A stretch of 45,363 nucleotides of DNA, from assembly GCA_947475715.1 (NCBI GenBank), contig CANJNY010000027.1, positions 1 to 45,363 on the forward strand. Reading direction: 5' to 3'. The first letter of the stretch is position 1, and each line of letters begins with the position of its first letter. The notes under the pieces were generated by a model that worked only from the letters and a program-made list of their open reading frames with translations, had not been told where the DNA came from and did not search any database. Below are positions 1-11,500 of the stretch, one piece after another. The position numbers were made by a program, and so were the translations under genes. Origin of the DNA: Prolixibacteraceae bacterium. Its GTDB lineage: Bacteria; Bacteroidota; Bacteroidia; Bacteroidales; Prolixibacteraceae.

Positions 1-3000
1 CGCCTGCGGTAATCGCGTAGTCGGTGTTTAACACTCCGGGAATACTCCAGATATAATTCGTTTGCCCCGCCTGGGTCGTATAAGTGACAGCCGAAGCTGC
101 ACAGACAGTCACTCCCGGCTGACTGGTAAAGGAGGGAACGGGAAGAGGATTGGTTGTCACTGTTTTTTCGCGACTGATGGCACTGCATCCATTCTCATCG
201 GTTATACTTAACGCATATTTGCCGCTTGTAGTAACATTAATTGATGAAGTAGTCTGTCCTCCGGGGCTCCATAGATACGAGGAATAATTCAACAGAGGTG
301 CTTTTGACGAAATATCCCAACCCATGCCACCATTAAAGGTTCCGTTTGTTCCATTTGTAGAGTAGTCTGTTACCATTGTGCCGTTTGCATTATCTGCTTT
401 GAGGTATAGCTGAAGATTGGCACTATTCGCCTGAACCTCTTTATTCATTGTGGACTGAATTTGTTCCTGTGTGCGTGCTGTATTCCATAATCGGATCTCA
501 TCCATTTTACCATTAAAGAAGTTGCAGAAGCAGGTACCTTGTGTCCCGATGTATAATGGCCCATTTCCACCATTGTTTATGGTTATATCGGACGAATTGG
601 AACTGCCTGATAGAACTCCGTTAATATAGAAAGAAAGAGTCTTGGCCGGTGATGTCGTAACTACCACGGCAATATGAGTCCAGATATTACTTGGAATTGT
701 TCCCGATGATAATAAGGTGGTTCCGCATTGACTGGTTACCCAGTATCCTAGTTTGTTTCCCGAACTGCAGCCGTCAGCACCTATGTGAATTCCATATCCA
801 TAATTCCCCTTCATTAAAATATTACCACCCCCACTGGAAGTGCCAGCAAGATAGATCCACCCCTCGATTGTCATTTGAGTAGCTACCTGACCACTATTAT
901 GAGGAACGCTTACATATCCTGATGATCCATTAAAAGTAAGTGATGATATATTGCTGGCAGGCGCAAGATTCACCGAATTTCCTGTGCAAAAAGTTGTATC
1001 TGCTGATGCACTTATCGATACAACGGGTGAAGAATTGATTTTTAAGGTAAATGAACTACCCCTGCTAACACAATTATTTGCATTTTTAACCGTCAGGGTC
1101 CCTCTGTAGGTCCCTGCCAATGCCGCTGCCGGGAGCGTGATATTTATCGGACTCGCAGGCAAGGGCGAATCAGTTACCGCTGAAAAGTTATTGAGAGGTG
1201 TTGAATCCCAGACTATGCTGTAACTGGTTGGTGTTTCAGTCGTTGCGCTATAAGCCAGGGTAGTGGTCTGACTTCCCTGACTTGCACATACTCCTGTTGC
1301 TGCAACAGCTGCAGTGATTGTTGGTAGCGGATTCACAATCACTGTGGCAGTTGTGCTGTAAGCTGCATCGCAAGTACCACTGGTAACCATTATCCGGTAA
1401 TAAGTTGTAGCCGAAAGATTTGGAGTTGTGTAGGATGCTGAAGTGAATCCTGAACCATCGGTAACATCAGTCCAATTGTTAATTCCGTCAACCGATTTCT
1501 GCCATTTCAGTGTTGATCCGGTATATCCACTTGCTGATAGCGTTGTCGAAGTAGCATAAGGGATCGATATTGAAGGTGCGGAGGATGTCAAAGCAGTAAA
1601 ATATCGTGCGGCACGCACATGGAGAGGAGCAGTTTTCCATTGTCCCCCCAGTTGGCCCGTTTGATCGAAATGCTGTGACCAAGGGTCACTTTGATCATAT
1701 TCCGTCGAGGTCCAATACCATTCCGGTGCAAAATTACCAATATTCATATTTGCCCCTAAACCTCCGGGTCCTATGTTTAAATACATTAGATTAAGTTCAT
1801 CATACGAGGGTAAAAACCAATCGGTATATCCCCCTCCACCGTATGACCTGGCTAAACCGGCTGCATAATTGATTTGAGGTTGTCCTTGTACTGAAATAAT
1901 TTTTTCGGTATTTATCATCCCCGTTCCGATAGTGGATCCGGAAGAGTTGGTCAGACTATTCATATCCAAATTCCACCATATCGATGAACTCTGATCTGCA
2001 GATGCAGCTATTAGCCCTTTAGTTTGCCCTGAAGAATAATCAGGATCACCCGATTGCAGAATATAGGCAATAATGCCACCCTGATAACTCATCCCAACGG
2101 CAAGTGGACCTGAGGTTAAGGCTGTTCCTCCTGATGAGAGGCTGATTGTGGTTGGTGTTGAAGATGTAGCATTTGCGGCGCTACATCCATTAAGGGTATA
2201 ATTCACTGTAACTATTTTGCTTCCTTCTGTTAACCATTTAAGGATAAGCGAATTGTCAGAGGTTGTTCCACCGGAGGTGATCGTATAATCACTATTTAAA
2301 GTACCCGGAATTACCCAGGTGTAATTTGCTTTACCTGCCTCTGTCGTATAGGTGACGTTCGTTCCGACACAGGCCGAATAACCCGGCTGTGTGGTAAATG
2401 TTGGTAGCATCGAAGTAATAGTTACTACTACTACTGATCGTGTTTGGCTTGATACACAAATACTATCCTGCACATAATAAGTAGTTGTACTATTTAATAC
2501 CGGGGTGGTAAAACTGCTTCCACCATGTAGCCAGTTTCCACCTGAGGGTGCATCGTACCATCCTTGCGTTCCCATTCCGGTTGATGTTAAATTTGCCGTG
2601 TTCCCGCTGCAAATTGTTGTACCGATGGCTGTCGGTGCAGGTGGTGCAGCACATGATTCATAGGCCCCCATTTTGGGTGTAGCTCCACGCGTTGCCCCGG
2701 CGTAGTCGGTTGTAATGCCCGTACCTCCAACTCCGGAGGCTGTTAATGCGGGTATGTAATTAGTTGGCAAGGTACCCACCGGAGTTGGAAAAACCGGATT
2801 TTGCGATAGGCTGTTGAGATCCTGATCCGTCACAATCGTTTTGTCGGTTTTGTCGGTTCCGTTATAATGGCCTGTGGTTCCTCCTGTACCCGACACGTAA
2901 TAATTATTGTAATTCATTGTAAGATTGGTGGCGACATCGTAATTCAAATAGGCTGCGTAATGAAGATTTGTTCCACCTGTAGTCGATCGGAGATTGGCTA

Positions 3001-5083
3001 AAATATTATTTCTGAAATTCCGCGTATTCGTCGATGCGTCACTCCAAAGCGCGTAGGAAGGGTTTGTGCCAGAAGCCGGACTACCTTCGATATTTACTGT
3101 ATTGAAATATAGTTTGTTGTCATTTCCGATGGCCCCCGACTCAAATATTCCATAGAGGTTAGCTAATGAGTTGCCTCCTATACTGACAATATTATTGGTG
3201 TAGGTACTGTTTCCTGAAAGAATTTTTATTCCATACAATGATGGGGATGAGACGGTATTACCGGACACTGATAAGCCTGAGAGGAAATTACCCGAAATAT
3301 CACTTGCCGTTGTACCACCCCCAAAGAGTAATCCGATCACACCTCCGCTAAAGGAGGCAAATGAATTTGAGAGGTTGTAAATCCTGTTTCCGGTGATTGC
3401 CTGTGCGACAGACGATAAATTGTTTAACAATATCCCAGCCACAGATGGTGTTATCGTAACATTACTGTTTCCATTCGCATTGGAGAGATTATTTATGATG
3501 TTGTTGCGAAGCGTATTGGTGCCATTCAAAACGGAGATGCCGTAAGTGGCACCAAGAGCATTAACATCGGTATTTGTAGTTCCGTTCGTCAGATTGGCTA
3601 TCGTATTTCCTGAAATAGTTACTGATCCCGTGCCTGAACTACTGATTCCAAAGACTTTCTGAACATTTGCTGTTGAATTTGAAGAGGCGTTTATACTATT
3701 GGCAGTGGTGGTGCTTCCAATTATATTATTGCTCATGGTTGTCGTCCCGGCACTACTTGATTTATAAATTCCATAGAAGTTGGTAGCCAAAGTGGCGCTA
3801 TTGGATACGGTAATCCCGGCAATTGTATCATTTTGAATGGATACCAATCCGGTACTCGAAGAATTTATACCATAAAAATTGGCTCCGGTTGTTGCTGCAG
3901 TCAACGTGATTGAACCTGTTCCAGTTGCTGAACCTATTGTGTTGCCATTTGTTGTTCCAATATTGACATCTCCTCCTGTAATATTTATACCGTACCAATC
4001 AGCATTCCCACTGTTTGCGTAAGTGAAATTTTGAATTCTGTTATTCTGCACATTTGTGGCGGTAGTTGTGCCAACATTGAGATTAATGGCAGTGAATTTG
4101 TTATTGCTCGTATTTTTATTCCAGGCATTGCCTCCGCAATGGGCTGCACTCCCTCCAATAAAATTTCCGGATATTGTAAAGTTATTCCCGGAAGTGTTGG
4201 TAATGGATATTACAGTCAAATCCCCAGAACCGCTTGTCGCAAAAGGGTTGTTGGTTTCATAAAAACTGTTCCCAATGATCGACCAGGCTGTTGTATTCGA
4301 AGATAGAGATATTGCAGTGCTTCCAATCCTTTTGAAAAAATTATATATATTGTTGTTAGTGATCGTATTGCTGCTATTTTCATGCGATGCTGTACCTAAA
4401 GAATAGATGACATTGTATGCTCGGGATCCATCATTGGATGTGGTCAAATCATTGTGCTCAATCGTATTATTACTATTCCCTGTTGTAGTGTTTGTCGTAT
4501 TAAATTTTAAAATTGCGTTTCCGGAATTAGTAACCATCGCTTTGAGCGTGCAATATTTTATGGTATTCGAACTGGCTCCGTTGATAAATTCTATCACTGA
4601 AGTCGTTCCGGTTGAAGGATTTGTAATCGTTAAGTCGGTTAAGCTTCCGGTCGCATTTACCCGCCCGTCAATGGTGATATTTGAGGCTCCATTAAGTTGA
4701 ATAAGCGACGAGGCCGCCGAACTCGTAATAGAGAGTCCCGTTGCCGTGGGATACATATTTATTGAAGAATAAATTGCCGATCCGGTTCCGCTTCCATTCA
4801 ATACCGCCGATGCAGTCTCAGAAGTTGTCGAATTAATATTAATTACAATTACACCCTGATGAGTTCCTGCATTAATCGCATCAAACGCATCTTTTATAGT
4901 ACTAAAATTGCCTGAAGTTGTCCCTGTGGTAGCTGTTAACGTAACATTAGCAGGAGGTGGAGGTGCCGAAAGTGCTAAAGTAGGTTTTATAAGAATCAAA
5001 AGCGAACCTATCAGTATCGTTTTTGAGATATATTTCAATAGGATAAGAGATGATATATTACAATGAAGACTCCTTCTTTTCAT
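1..5083 (-). CDS. Giant secreted beta-helix / Ig-like / LamG surface protein (3' end beyond window)
   Basis: The frame stays open from an ATG at 5083 to the window edge, at least 1694 residues; the C-terminus is outside. I confirmed one continuous frame at three well-separated motifs (2671, 1819 and 505 share the phase of the ATG). Residues 1-34 are a long signal peptide ending near LALSAPPPP. Residues about 35-810 are Ser/Thr/Asn-rich repeats with recurrent NTI, NNI and FYGI motifs, typical of a right-handed parallel beta-helix, closing with the usual MGAYE end motif. Next come an Ig/PKD-like stretch, a DUF1566-like domain (about 990-1157, with GGIIAYIL, GYTDWFLPSYDEL, YWTSTEY and VRAAR), further Ig-like modules, and a LamG/concanavalin-like domain (about 1374-1561, WIYLAG to MDEIRLWNTARTQEQI). 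A PKD-like module reaches the edge. Probably a cell-surface or secreted adhesin or glycan-binding protein. A sorting signal may lie in the missing C-terminus. Substrate unknown. Confidence 0.85.
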   Translation of the reverse strand, partial: MKRRSLHCNISSLILLKYISKTILIGSLLILIKPTLALSAPPPPANVTLTATTGTTSGNFSTIKDAFDAINAGTHQGVIVININSTTSETASAVLNGSGTGSAIYSSINMYPTATGLSITSSAASSLIQLNGASNITIDGRVNATGSLTDLTITNPSTGTTSVIEFINGASSNTIKYCTLKAMVTNSGNAILKFNTTNTTTGNSNNTIEHNDLTTSNDGSRAYNVIYSLGTASHENSSNTITNNNIYNFFKRIGSTAISLSSNTTAWSIIGNSFYETNNPFATSGSGDLTVISITNTSGNNFTISGNFIGGSAAHCGGNAWNKNTSNNKFTAINLNVGTTTATNVQNNRIQNFTYANSGNADWYGINITGGDVNIGTTNGNTIGSATGTGSITLTAATTGANFYGINSSSTGLVSIQNDTIAGITVSNSATLATNFYGIYKSSSAGTTTMSNNIIGSTTTANSINASSNSTANVQKVFGISSSGTGSVTISGNTIANLTNGTTNTDVNALGATYGISVLNGTNTLRNNIINNLSNANGNSNVTITPSVAGILLNNLSSVAQAITGNRIYNLSNSFASFSGGVIGLLFGGGTTASDISGNFLSGLSVSGNTVSSPSLYGIKILSGNSTYTNNIVSIGGNSLANLYGIFESGAIGNDNKLYFNTVNIEGSPASGTNPSYALWSDASTNTRNFRNNILANLRSTTGGTNLHYAAYLNYDVATNLTMNYNNYYVSGTGGTTGHYNGTDKTDKTIVTDQDLNSLSQNPVFPTPVGTLPTNYIPALTASGVGGTGITTDYAGATRGATPKMGAYESCAAPPAPTAIGTTICSGNTANLTSTGMGTQGWYDAPSGGNWLHGGSSFTTPVLNSTTTYYVQDSICVSSQTRSVVVVTITSMLPTFTTQPGYSACVGTNVTYTTEAGKANYTWVIPGTLNSDYTITSGGTTSDNSLILKWLTEGSKIVTVNYTLNGCSAANATSSTPTTISLSSGGTALTSGPLAVGMSYQGGIIAYILQSGDPDYSSGQTKGLIAASADQSSSIWWNLDMNSLTNSSGSTIGTGMINTEKIISVQGQPQINYAAGLARSYGGGGYTDWFLPSYDELNLMYLNIGPGGLGANMNIGNFAPEWYWTSTEYDQSDPWSQHFDQTGQLGGQWKTAPLHVRAARYFTALTSSAPSISIPYATSTTLSASGYTGSTLKWQKSVDGINNWTDVTDGSGFTSASYTTPNLSATTYYRIMVTSGTCDAAYSTTATVIVNPLPTITAAVAATGVCASQGSQTTTLAYSATTETPTSYSIVWDSTPLNNFSAVTDSPLPASPINITLPAAALAGTYRGTLTVKNANNCVSRGSSFTLKINSSPVVSISASADTTFCTGNSVNLAPASNISSLTFNGSSGYVSVPHNSGQVATQMTIEGWIYLAGTSSGGGNILMKGNYGYGIHIGADGCSSGNKLGYWVTSQCGTTLLSSGTIPSNIWTHIAVVVTTSPAKTLSFYINGVLSGSSNSSDITINNGGNGPLYIGTQGTCFCNFFNGKMDEIRLWNTARTQEQIQSTMNKEVQANSANLQLYLKADNANGTMVTDYSTNGTNGTFNGGMGWDISSKAPLLNYSSYLWSPGGQTTSSINVTTSGKYALSITDENGCSAISREKTVTTNPLPVPSFTSQPGVTVCAASAVTYTTQAGQTNYIWSIPGVLNTDYAITAG

Positions 5084-5563
5084 TTGTTTAGTTTGTTAGT
5101 TGCGCCCGTAAAATCCGATTTAGTTTCGAATATATATATTTATTTGAATTTGGATTTAATCTAAATAAAAATAATTAGCGGCCAAGGGTCAACACAGGGA
5201 AAGGCAAGTTTATATTACATTGACTACTAATATTATATTGAAATATTTACGTTTGTTATAAATAAGCTTTATTGGCAAATAAAATTTTACTGTTTGTTGA
5301 TTTTATCTGAGTTCTAAATTTCTAGCCACAACTTTTTAACTGATCTTTTCTTGCCCTGCCAAAAAACCAAAAGACGATCCCTTTTTGAGACATCCTCTTT
5401 TTTGTTTTATTCTTATTCTTCGATCCCTGAATTTCGCAGCAGGTATAGTAACTAGTTATATTTATTTCCTATACAAAATCATCTAAAATTCCGCTCCATG
5501 TCGAGCCATCGTGCCCTCGTGCCCACGTGCAGTCGTACCCTCGTGCCCTCGCAATTTTCTGAA
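5084..5563. other. 480-bp spacer between the two giant genes
   Basis: AT-rich non-coding DNA carrying the promoter region of the beta-helix gene near 5083 and the 3' flank of the VCBS gene near 5563. I see no gene. The only clear structure is a short GC-rich tandem repeat at 5509-5548, listed separately. No strong terminator hairpin was recognised. Confidence 0.6.
5509..5548. repeat. Degenerate 8-bp tandem repeat (unit TCGTGCCC)
   Basis: Five consecutive 8-bp units: 5509-5516 and 5517-5524 match TCGTGCCC, 5525-5532 is degenerate, 5533-5540 is TCGTACCC, and 5541-5548 matches again. It is GC-rich inside an AT-rich spacer and lies just 3' of the giant VCBS gene. Function unknown. Confidence 0.7.
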
Positions 5564-8500
5564 TTAGGGTTTACTGAGCGTAGCCGAAGCAGGAACCTGG
5601 CTCCTGTATTTCTTCACTAAATTATTTCCGGCCCCTTGAATTATTGCACTTTTCAACGGTGCGACATTCTCCATTCCAAAATTGCATGCCCATTTCGAGA
5701 AATCTAATACCGATACTTCGCCGTCACCGTCGATATCCGATGAGAGGTAGATATGCAGCTTTCCGAAATCGGTGGCCCAGGCCGAAAAGTCGAGGACCGA
5801 AATATTCCCGTCACGGTCGGCATCAGCCGCCACCATCCCAAAAACTCCCGGATTAATTTGCCGGTATCCTGCACCACCTCCGTACGCCTTGTCAATTGCA
5901 GCGGTGAAATCATATACGTAATTATTTCCGGTGCCAGCCATTTCCGTGGCGCTCATAATGGCAATATGGTTACGGTGCGAGATGATCAAATAGAGATTAT
6001 TGGTAATTGTCGGATTGCCGATAGCTGGAAGTGCCGTTCCATCAAGATCGGCCAGTGTTCCGTCCGATTTTAGGAAGCATGCTTTTGGCCAGCCCGCAAG
6101 CTTTGTTGCCGGTAGCGCCTCTGCCGGTGTTGCAGCTTCGCGAAGTTCAAGCAGTACCCAGTCGACCATATCTGCCGGAATGGACACAACACTTTCTGTT
6201 CCGGCGTAGTTCCAGGGTGCAATGTTGTAAGGTTGTGTCAATGGGATCAGCCCGGCTGAATTCAGGGTTGTTGTCATCACGCTGTTGGTTCGGTCGTAGA
6301 AACCGTCGAGCATTACCTTCACCTGAAGACGATGCGGGGCAATTACCGTAACTGTTGCAGTTCCACTCAAATCACCCGAAGTCGCCGTAGCCTGACCATC
6401 ACTCAAAGCAACAAGGGTATAAGTGGTGGTTGTTGCTGGACTAACCGGGAACGCATAAGGGCTTGAAACAATATTATTTACCGTAACAGGCGTGGTCCCA
6501 TCAGTGTAGGTTACACTCCAGGGAGCAACTCCAGTTAACGCAATACTCAATGGCGTAGCCGTTCCGGCAAAAACCGTGGCGCTGCCACTGATAGCTCCCG
6601 TTGGAGTTATAACAGAACCACTACCCTGCACTGCAAAAGTATAGGTTCCTTCATCACAATCATCATTAGTGATGGTAACGGCAGCTGTTTTCGTGCCTGA
6701 TGAAGTTCGTGTAAACGTAAGCGTAAATGTGGTTGAGGCATCAGCTGCTATCGTAGCCGGCAGTGTTGTGCCTCCCACAACAAAATCTGCCGCATTTGCT
6801 CCACTACTTACAATACTACTTATCGAAAGTGCTGCAGCACCTGTATTTTGTATCGTATAGGTTTTAATAACCGGGGTATTTAATGCCACATTACCAAAGT
6901 CAGTAGCATCTGCAGTCGCAGGAGTTGTATCTCCGGAAACAATATTTATTCCATTGCCTTTTACATTGATTTCATTACCCGTATTTCCACGAAAAACATA
7001 AAACCCACCATCACTTCCAATAGCATCCTGAACTCCATCGTTATTAAAATCATTAACAATGACATCCGTAAGAAAAATATCTCCTATATAATACGTAAGA
7101 GGGGTGCTAAAAGTACCCGTGCCATCTCCTTTAAAAACTGAAATCGAATTGTAATCCGTACAAATAAGGTCTAAATTTCCATCACCGTTAAGATCACCAT
7201 TTTTAATTGCTCGTGGGGTGTTTTCCGAATAAATTGTGGTATCAAAAACAAAATTACCGAGCCCGTTTCCCTTGAATAAATCAATCCCATCTGAGGTAGG
7301 ATTTACTACAGCTAAATCTAAATTTGCATCTTTGTCGAAATCTCCGGAAACAATATCAAGACCACCTAAATCAGCAATAGCAACTTTTGGCTGAAAGGTA
7401 CCATCACTTTTACCTTTTAGAAAATAACTGGGAATTCCTGACCAGGCAACAGTAACCATATCTTTAATACCATCTTTATCAAAATCTTCAATTAATACGT
7501 TATCGGCTTTTATACCGGTATCTGTAATTGTATAAGCCCCCAAGCCATCACTTAATAGCATTAATGAACTAGTACAATCAACAGTCCCATAAGGATAACA
7601 TACAACTATAAAGTCAGCTATTCCATCTCCATTTAATTCAGTTACAATTACAGATCTGGATTCGTAATAGGAATGGTTTGAATTTGTAAGTGGTATATTT
7701 GTAGTATGAGTGAATGCCCCTGAACCATCACCATACAATAATACGATATTATTATTATTCGTAGGAACAGCAAGATCCAAATGGCCGTCACCGTTAAAAT
7801 CAGAAACTCCAATGTTGATCTTGGTAGGACGACTACCAAAATCGATTGACGATGCTGCCAAATCCGGAACGGCTACTACCAGCGTACCACTAAAACCCCC
7901 ATTTCCATCTCCTAAACGAATTGCAATTCCACCAATTGCATTTAATGCTGCCACATCCTGATAGCCATCTTCGTTAAAATCGCCATTGACTAAGGAAACT
8001 GTAGTCCCTTCAGTAGAAACCTGGGTTGGACCAGCGAAGGTTCCCGGGCTGCACTTAAGCGCGTTTCCCTGAACCCAAAAGGATTGACTTAAACAAGAAG
8101 TTGTAGATACTGTAACCAATGCACTCTTTAATCCAACATCAGGCAAGGCTGGGTTAAAGTTCACGTTAAAAGTTAATCTTTCATTTGCAGCAAGAACAAT
8201 AGACGATGTTACATCGATACCACTTATACTGAAAGATGATGCATCCAGCCCACCTAACCCAATAGACACAATCGATATTGGTCCTGTAGCTGATTTATTT
8301 GCAATGGTATATTGCAGTGTTTTTGTAGTTCCGTTAACAACCCCTTCAAAATCAGTTCCGTTTGCTTTAGTTGTTTTAGACCCCATCTTAAGGGCAATTC
8401 CTTTTCCTAGAACCTCCATTTTAGCGTAGTCTGGAATTAAAACGGCTCCGTTGACTAAAAAATCTATTCGTCCATCTTCGTTAAAGTCTGCAAGGCGAAG

Positions 8501-11500
8501 GGTATAAACCTGGCCAGATACAGCGATGGAAACGCCTGACTGAAAAGTGCCATCTCCATTACAATAATGAAAGGTTATTGCATTAAGACTTCCGCTTACT
8601 ATATCTTGAAACCCATCGCCATTGACATCGCCTACCGCAAAGGCAAGCGTTGTAGGATCTACGACTATTTCATTGACACTCCCAAATTTAGCATCATTGG
8701 GAATATTTGTTCCCAAAGTACAATAAAGTTTTCCTGTCATATCAAGATAAACAAGATCCTGATCCTGATCACCATTAAAATCGCCGATTGCTGATTCTCG
8801 GATCCATTCGCCTGGAATATAGCTGTCAGAACTTAATGAAAAATCATTGTTTCCAATAAGAATTTCTCCTGTAGAAAAAATATCTGATTTAAAATCCTGG
8901 TTAAAATCCCCTGTTTGCGGATTTCCTCTGAAATATTGACTATTTATAACACTAAAAGTTCCATCCCCATTTCCTTCCAATAAAACTGTACCATAATAAT
9001 TATCTGAACCTAAATAAAGATCTATTCTGCCATCATTATTTAAATCACATTTTATAAGCTTAGGAAAAAAACTAGTTTGATAATCATTCTCTACACTTAC
9101 ATTTAGTGTTCTAGGATCAGGCTGTAATGTAAGCCCCCCTAAACCATCACCCAAATAAATTTTTAAAATCCTTGTTGTATAACTCCCAGTTAATGTATTT
9201 GTAGCTACATCTAAGTTACCATCACCATTTAAATCAGCAAGGACTAAATTAGCCAGAGATGGATTATCGAAACCAGTACCAGATCCAAAAGCAGTAAAAC
9301 CGCCTTGTCCATCGCCCAAAAAGATCTGCAAACTGTTATTAACGAATTTTATATAATCCTGATGACCATCATTATTAAAGTCACCAACATCCTGAGCAAA
9401 AATATGATTATTAGCAAGAGTTAATCCGGCAATGGGCAACCCTGGCCCTGCCAGACAGACAGCATTCCCTACATGCAGACTAAATGTTTTTAGCACGCCA
9501 ACCCCGGCATTTACAGTGACAACATAGTTACCTGCGGGATAGGCATTGGTGATAGTCACCACTCCTGTAACAGGATTTACTGTCAATGTTCCCTGGAAAT
9601 TGGTATTCGCGTATGCCGTAATGCGCTGAGAATAGGTTGGCACTGCAGCAGGTGTTACTATACTATTGCCTCCGGCATTTGCAATAGTGACATCGCTATA
9701 ATTCCCAAGTATTGGTAATAATATTGTTGCCTGAATGTTGAAATTATAAGCACTTTCATCACAGTCGTCGCTTCTGATCGTTACGATTGCTGTTTTTGCA
9801 GGAATAGTAGCAGCATTAACAGTTACCGTAAAAGTGGTTGAAGCACCAGCCCCTATTGTTGCCGGAAGCGTAATCCCACCTATTGCAAACGATGACGCAT
9901 CAGCACCAGAAAGCGCAATAGCTACAACTGATAAATTACCTGTGCCTGTGTTTTGTATGGTATAGGTCTTTGCTTTTGGTGTATTCAAGGCCACCGATCC
10001 AAAATCAGTATCATCTGCTACATCTGGTGAGCTATCTCCCGAAACAATGTCTGCTGCATTACCTTTAAGGTTAATTTCAGCACCATTGGGTGCACCCGGA
10101 AAAATAGAAAAATTATCCGTTGTAATGCCACCACTAGATGTTCCGATATCCTGAATGCCATCAGTATTAAAATCACCCACAATCAACCTCAAACTATTAG
10201 CTAATGAATTGCTTTGCAATTCGGTAGCGCCATAAAAAGTGCCGTCTCCGTTACCATATCGCACCGATACCGTCTTCAAAGAATTATTTCCGGTGGCAAA
10301 ATCCATTTTGCCATCACCATTAAAATCGCCGCTTACTATTTGCTGAGGACTATCGCCTACCGCTATATAGGTTGGAGCAGCAAAAGTACCATCACCATTA
10401 TTTCTTAAGAAGGCAACCGTTCCCGGTGTATTGTCCAAAGCTGAAAGGATGTCGCTTTTGCCATCGCCATCAAAATCACCTACAGTACTAAATCGAATGA
10501 CAGCGCCAAGATGATAAATAGTAGGATCACCAAAACCACCATTGCCATTGCCGAAATAAATATAATTATTACCTAAAACGGTGCTACCCATAGAAAGATC
10601 GGTAAACCCATCGCCATTAAAATCCCCTTTTTCTATATAGTTTAAGGCTATTTCATTTGAATAGGTATTTAAATTACTAAAACCACCCTTCCCATTGCCT
10701 TTAAAAACGGCAAATCCCAGTGTTCCACTTACTACAATGTCAATTATCCCATCCTGGTCCAAATCTTCACTTAAAACGGATGTTGTAGAACCAATTGAAC
10801 TAATATAAAAGTATGGAAGAGAAGTAAACCCTCCGGAACCATTACCAAGATAAACACTTAAGGATTGACCTGATTTAACTAAAATATCAGCATTTCCATC
10901 GCCATTAAAATCATTGATGGTAAAAGTTACGGCTCCGCTAACGGATAAATTAGTTGAAGTGGTAAAGCCCCCCAAACCATTTCCTAATTGTATAGATATA
11001 AGTTTAGAGGGGCCACTTTGATTTAGGAACACTGCAAAATCCTGGTAACCATCATTATTAAAATCGGCTACTTCTGTATAAACTGGATTTACTCCTACAC
11101 TCAAAGAGTTAGGAGGTAAAAACTGCCCTTGGCTGCAAAGGGGGTTCCCTACTGTGAGTGCAAAGGTGTGGATTAACCCAAAACCCGCATTTACAGTAAT
11201 TTGATACGTACCTGCGGGATAAGCATTGGTAATTCGTACAGCACCTGTAGTACGATCTACACTTAATTTTCCTTTAAAATTAGCCGTTGTAGTGACGGTA
11301 AGGTTAAAAGCAATATTAGTAGGGGCAGCTGAAGGTGTAATTATGGTATTTCCTCCTGCAGTGGGCAGGGTTGTAGCCGCATAATTGCCAAGGGTAGATG
11401 TTGATATGCTCGTTGCCTGAACGTTAAAAGTAAAAGTATAGTTTCCTGTGTCGCAGTTAGGGATATTGATCGTTACCGCAGCTGTTTTTGTTCCTAAAGT

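Noticed and set aside
4031-4700. Plus-strand frames of 68-97 codons inside the beta-helix gene
   Set aside because: The minus strand carries a continuous frame with clear domains; these are shadows.
5226-5234. CTAATATTA as a third copy of the operator palindrome upstream of the beta-helix gene
   Set aside because: Only the AT core matches; the C and G runs that make the palindrome rare are missing, and AT-rich matches are expected by chance.
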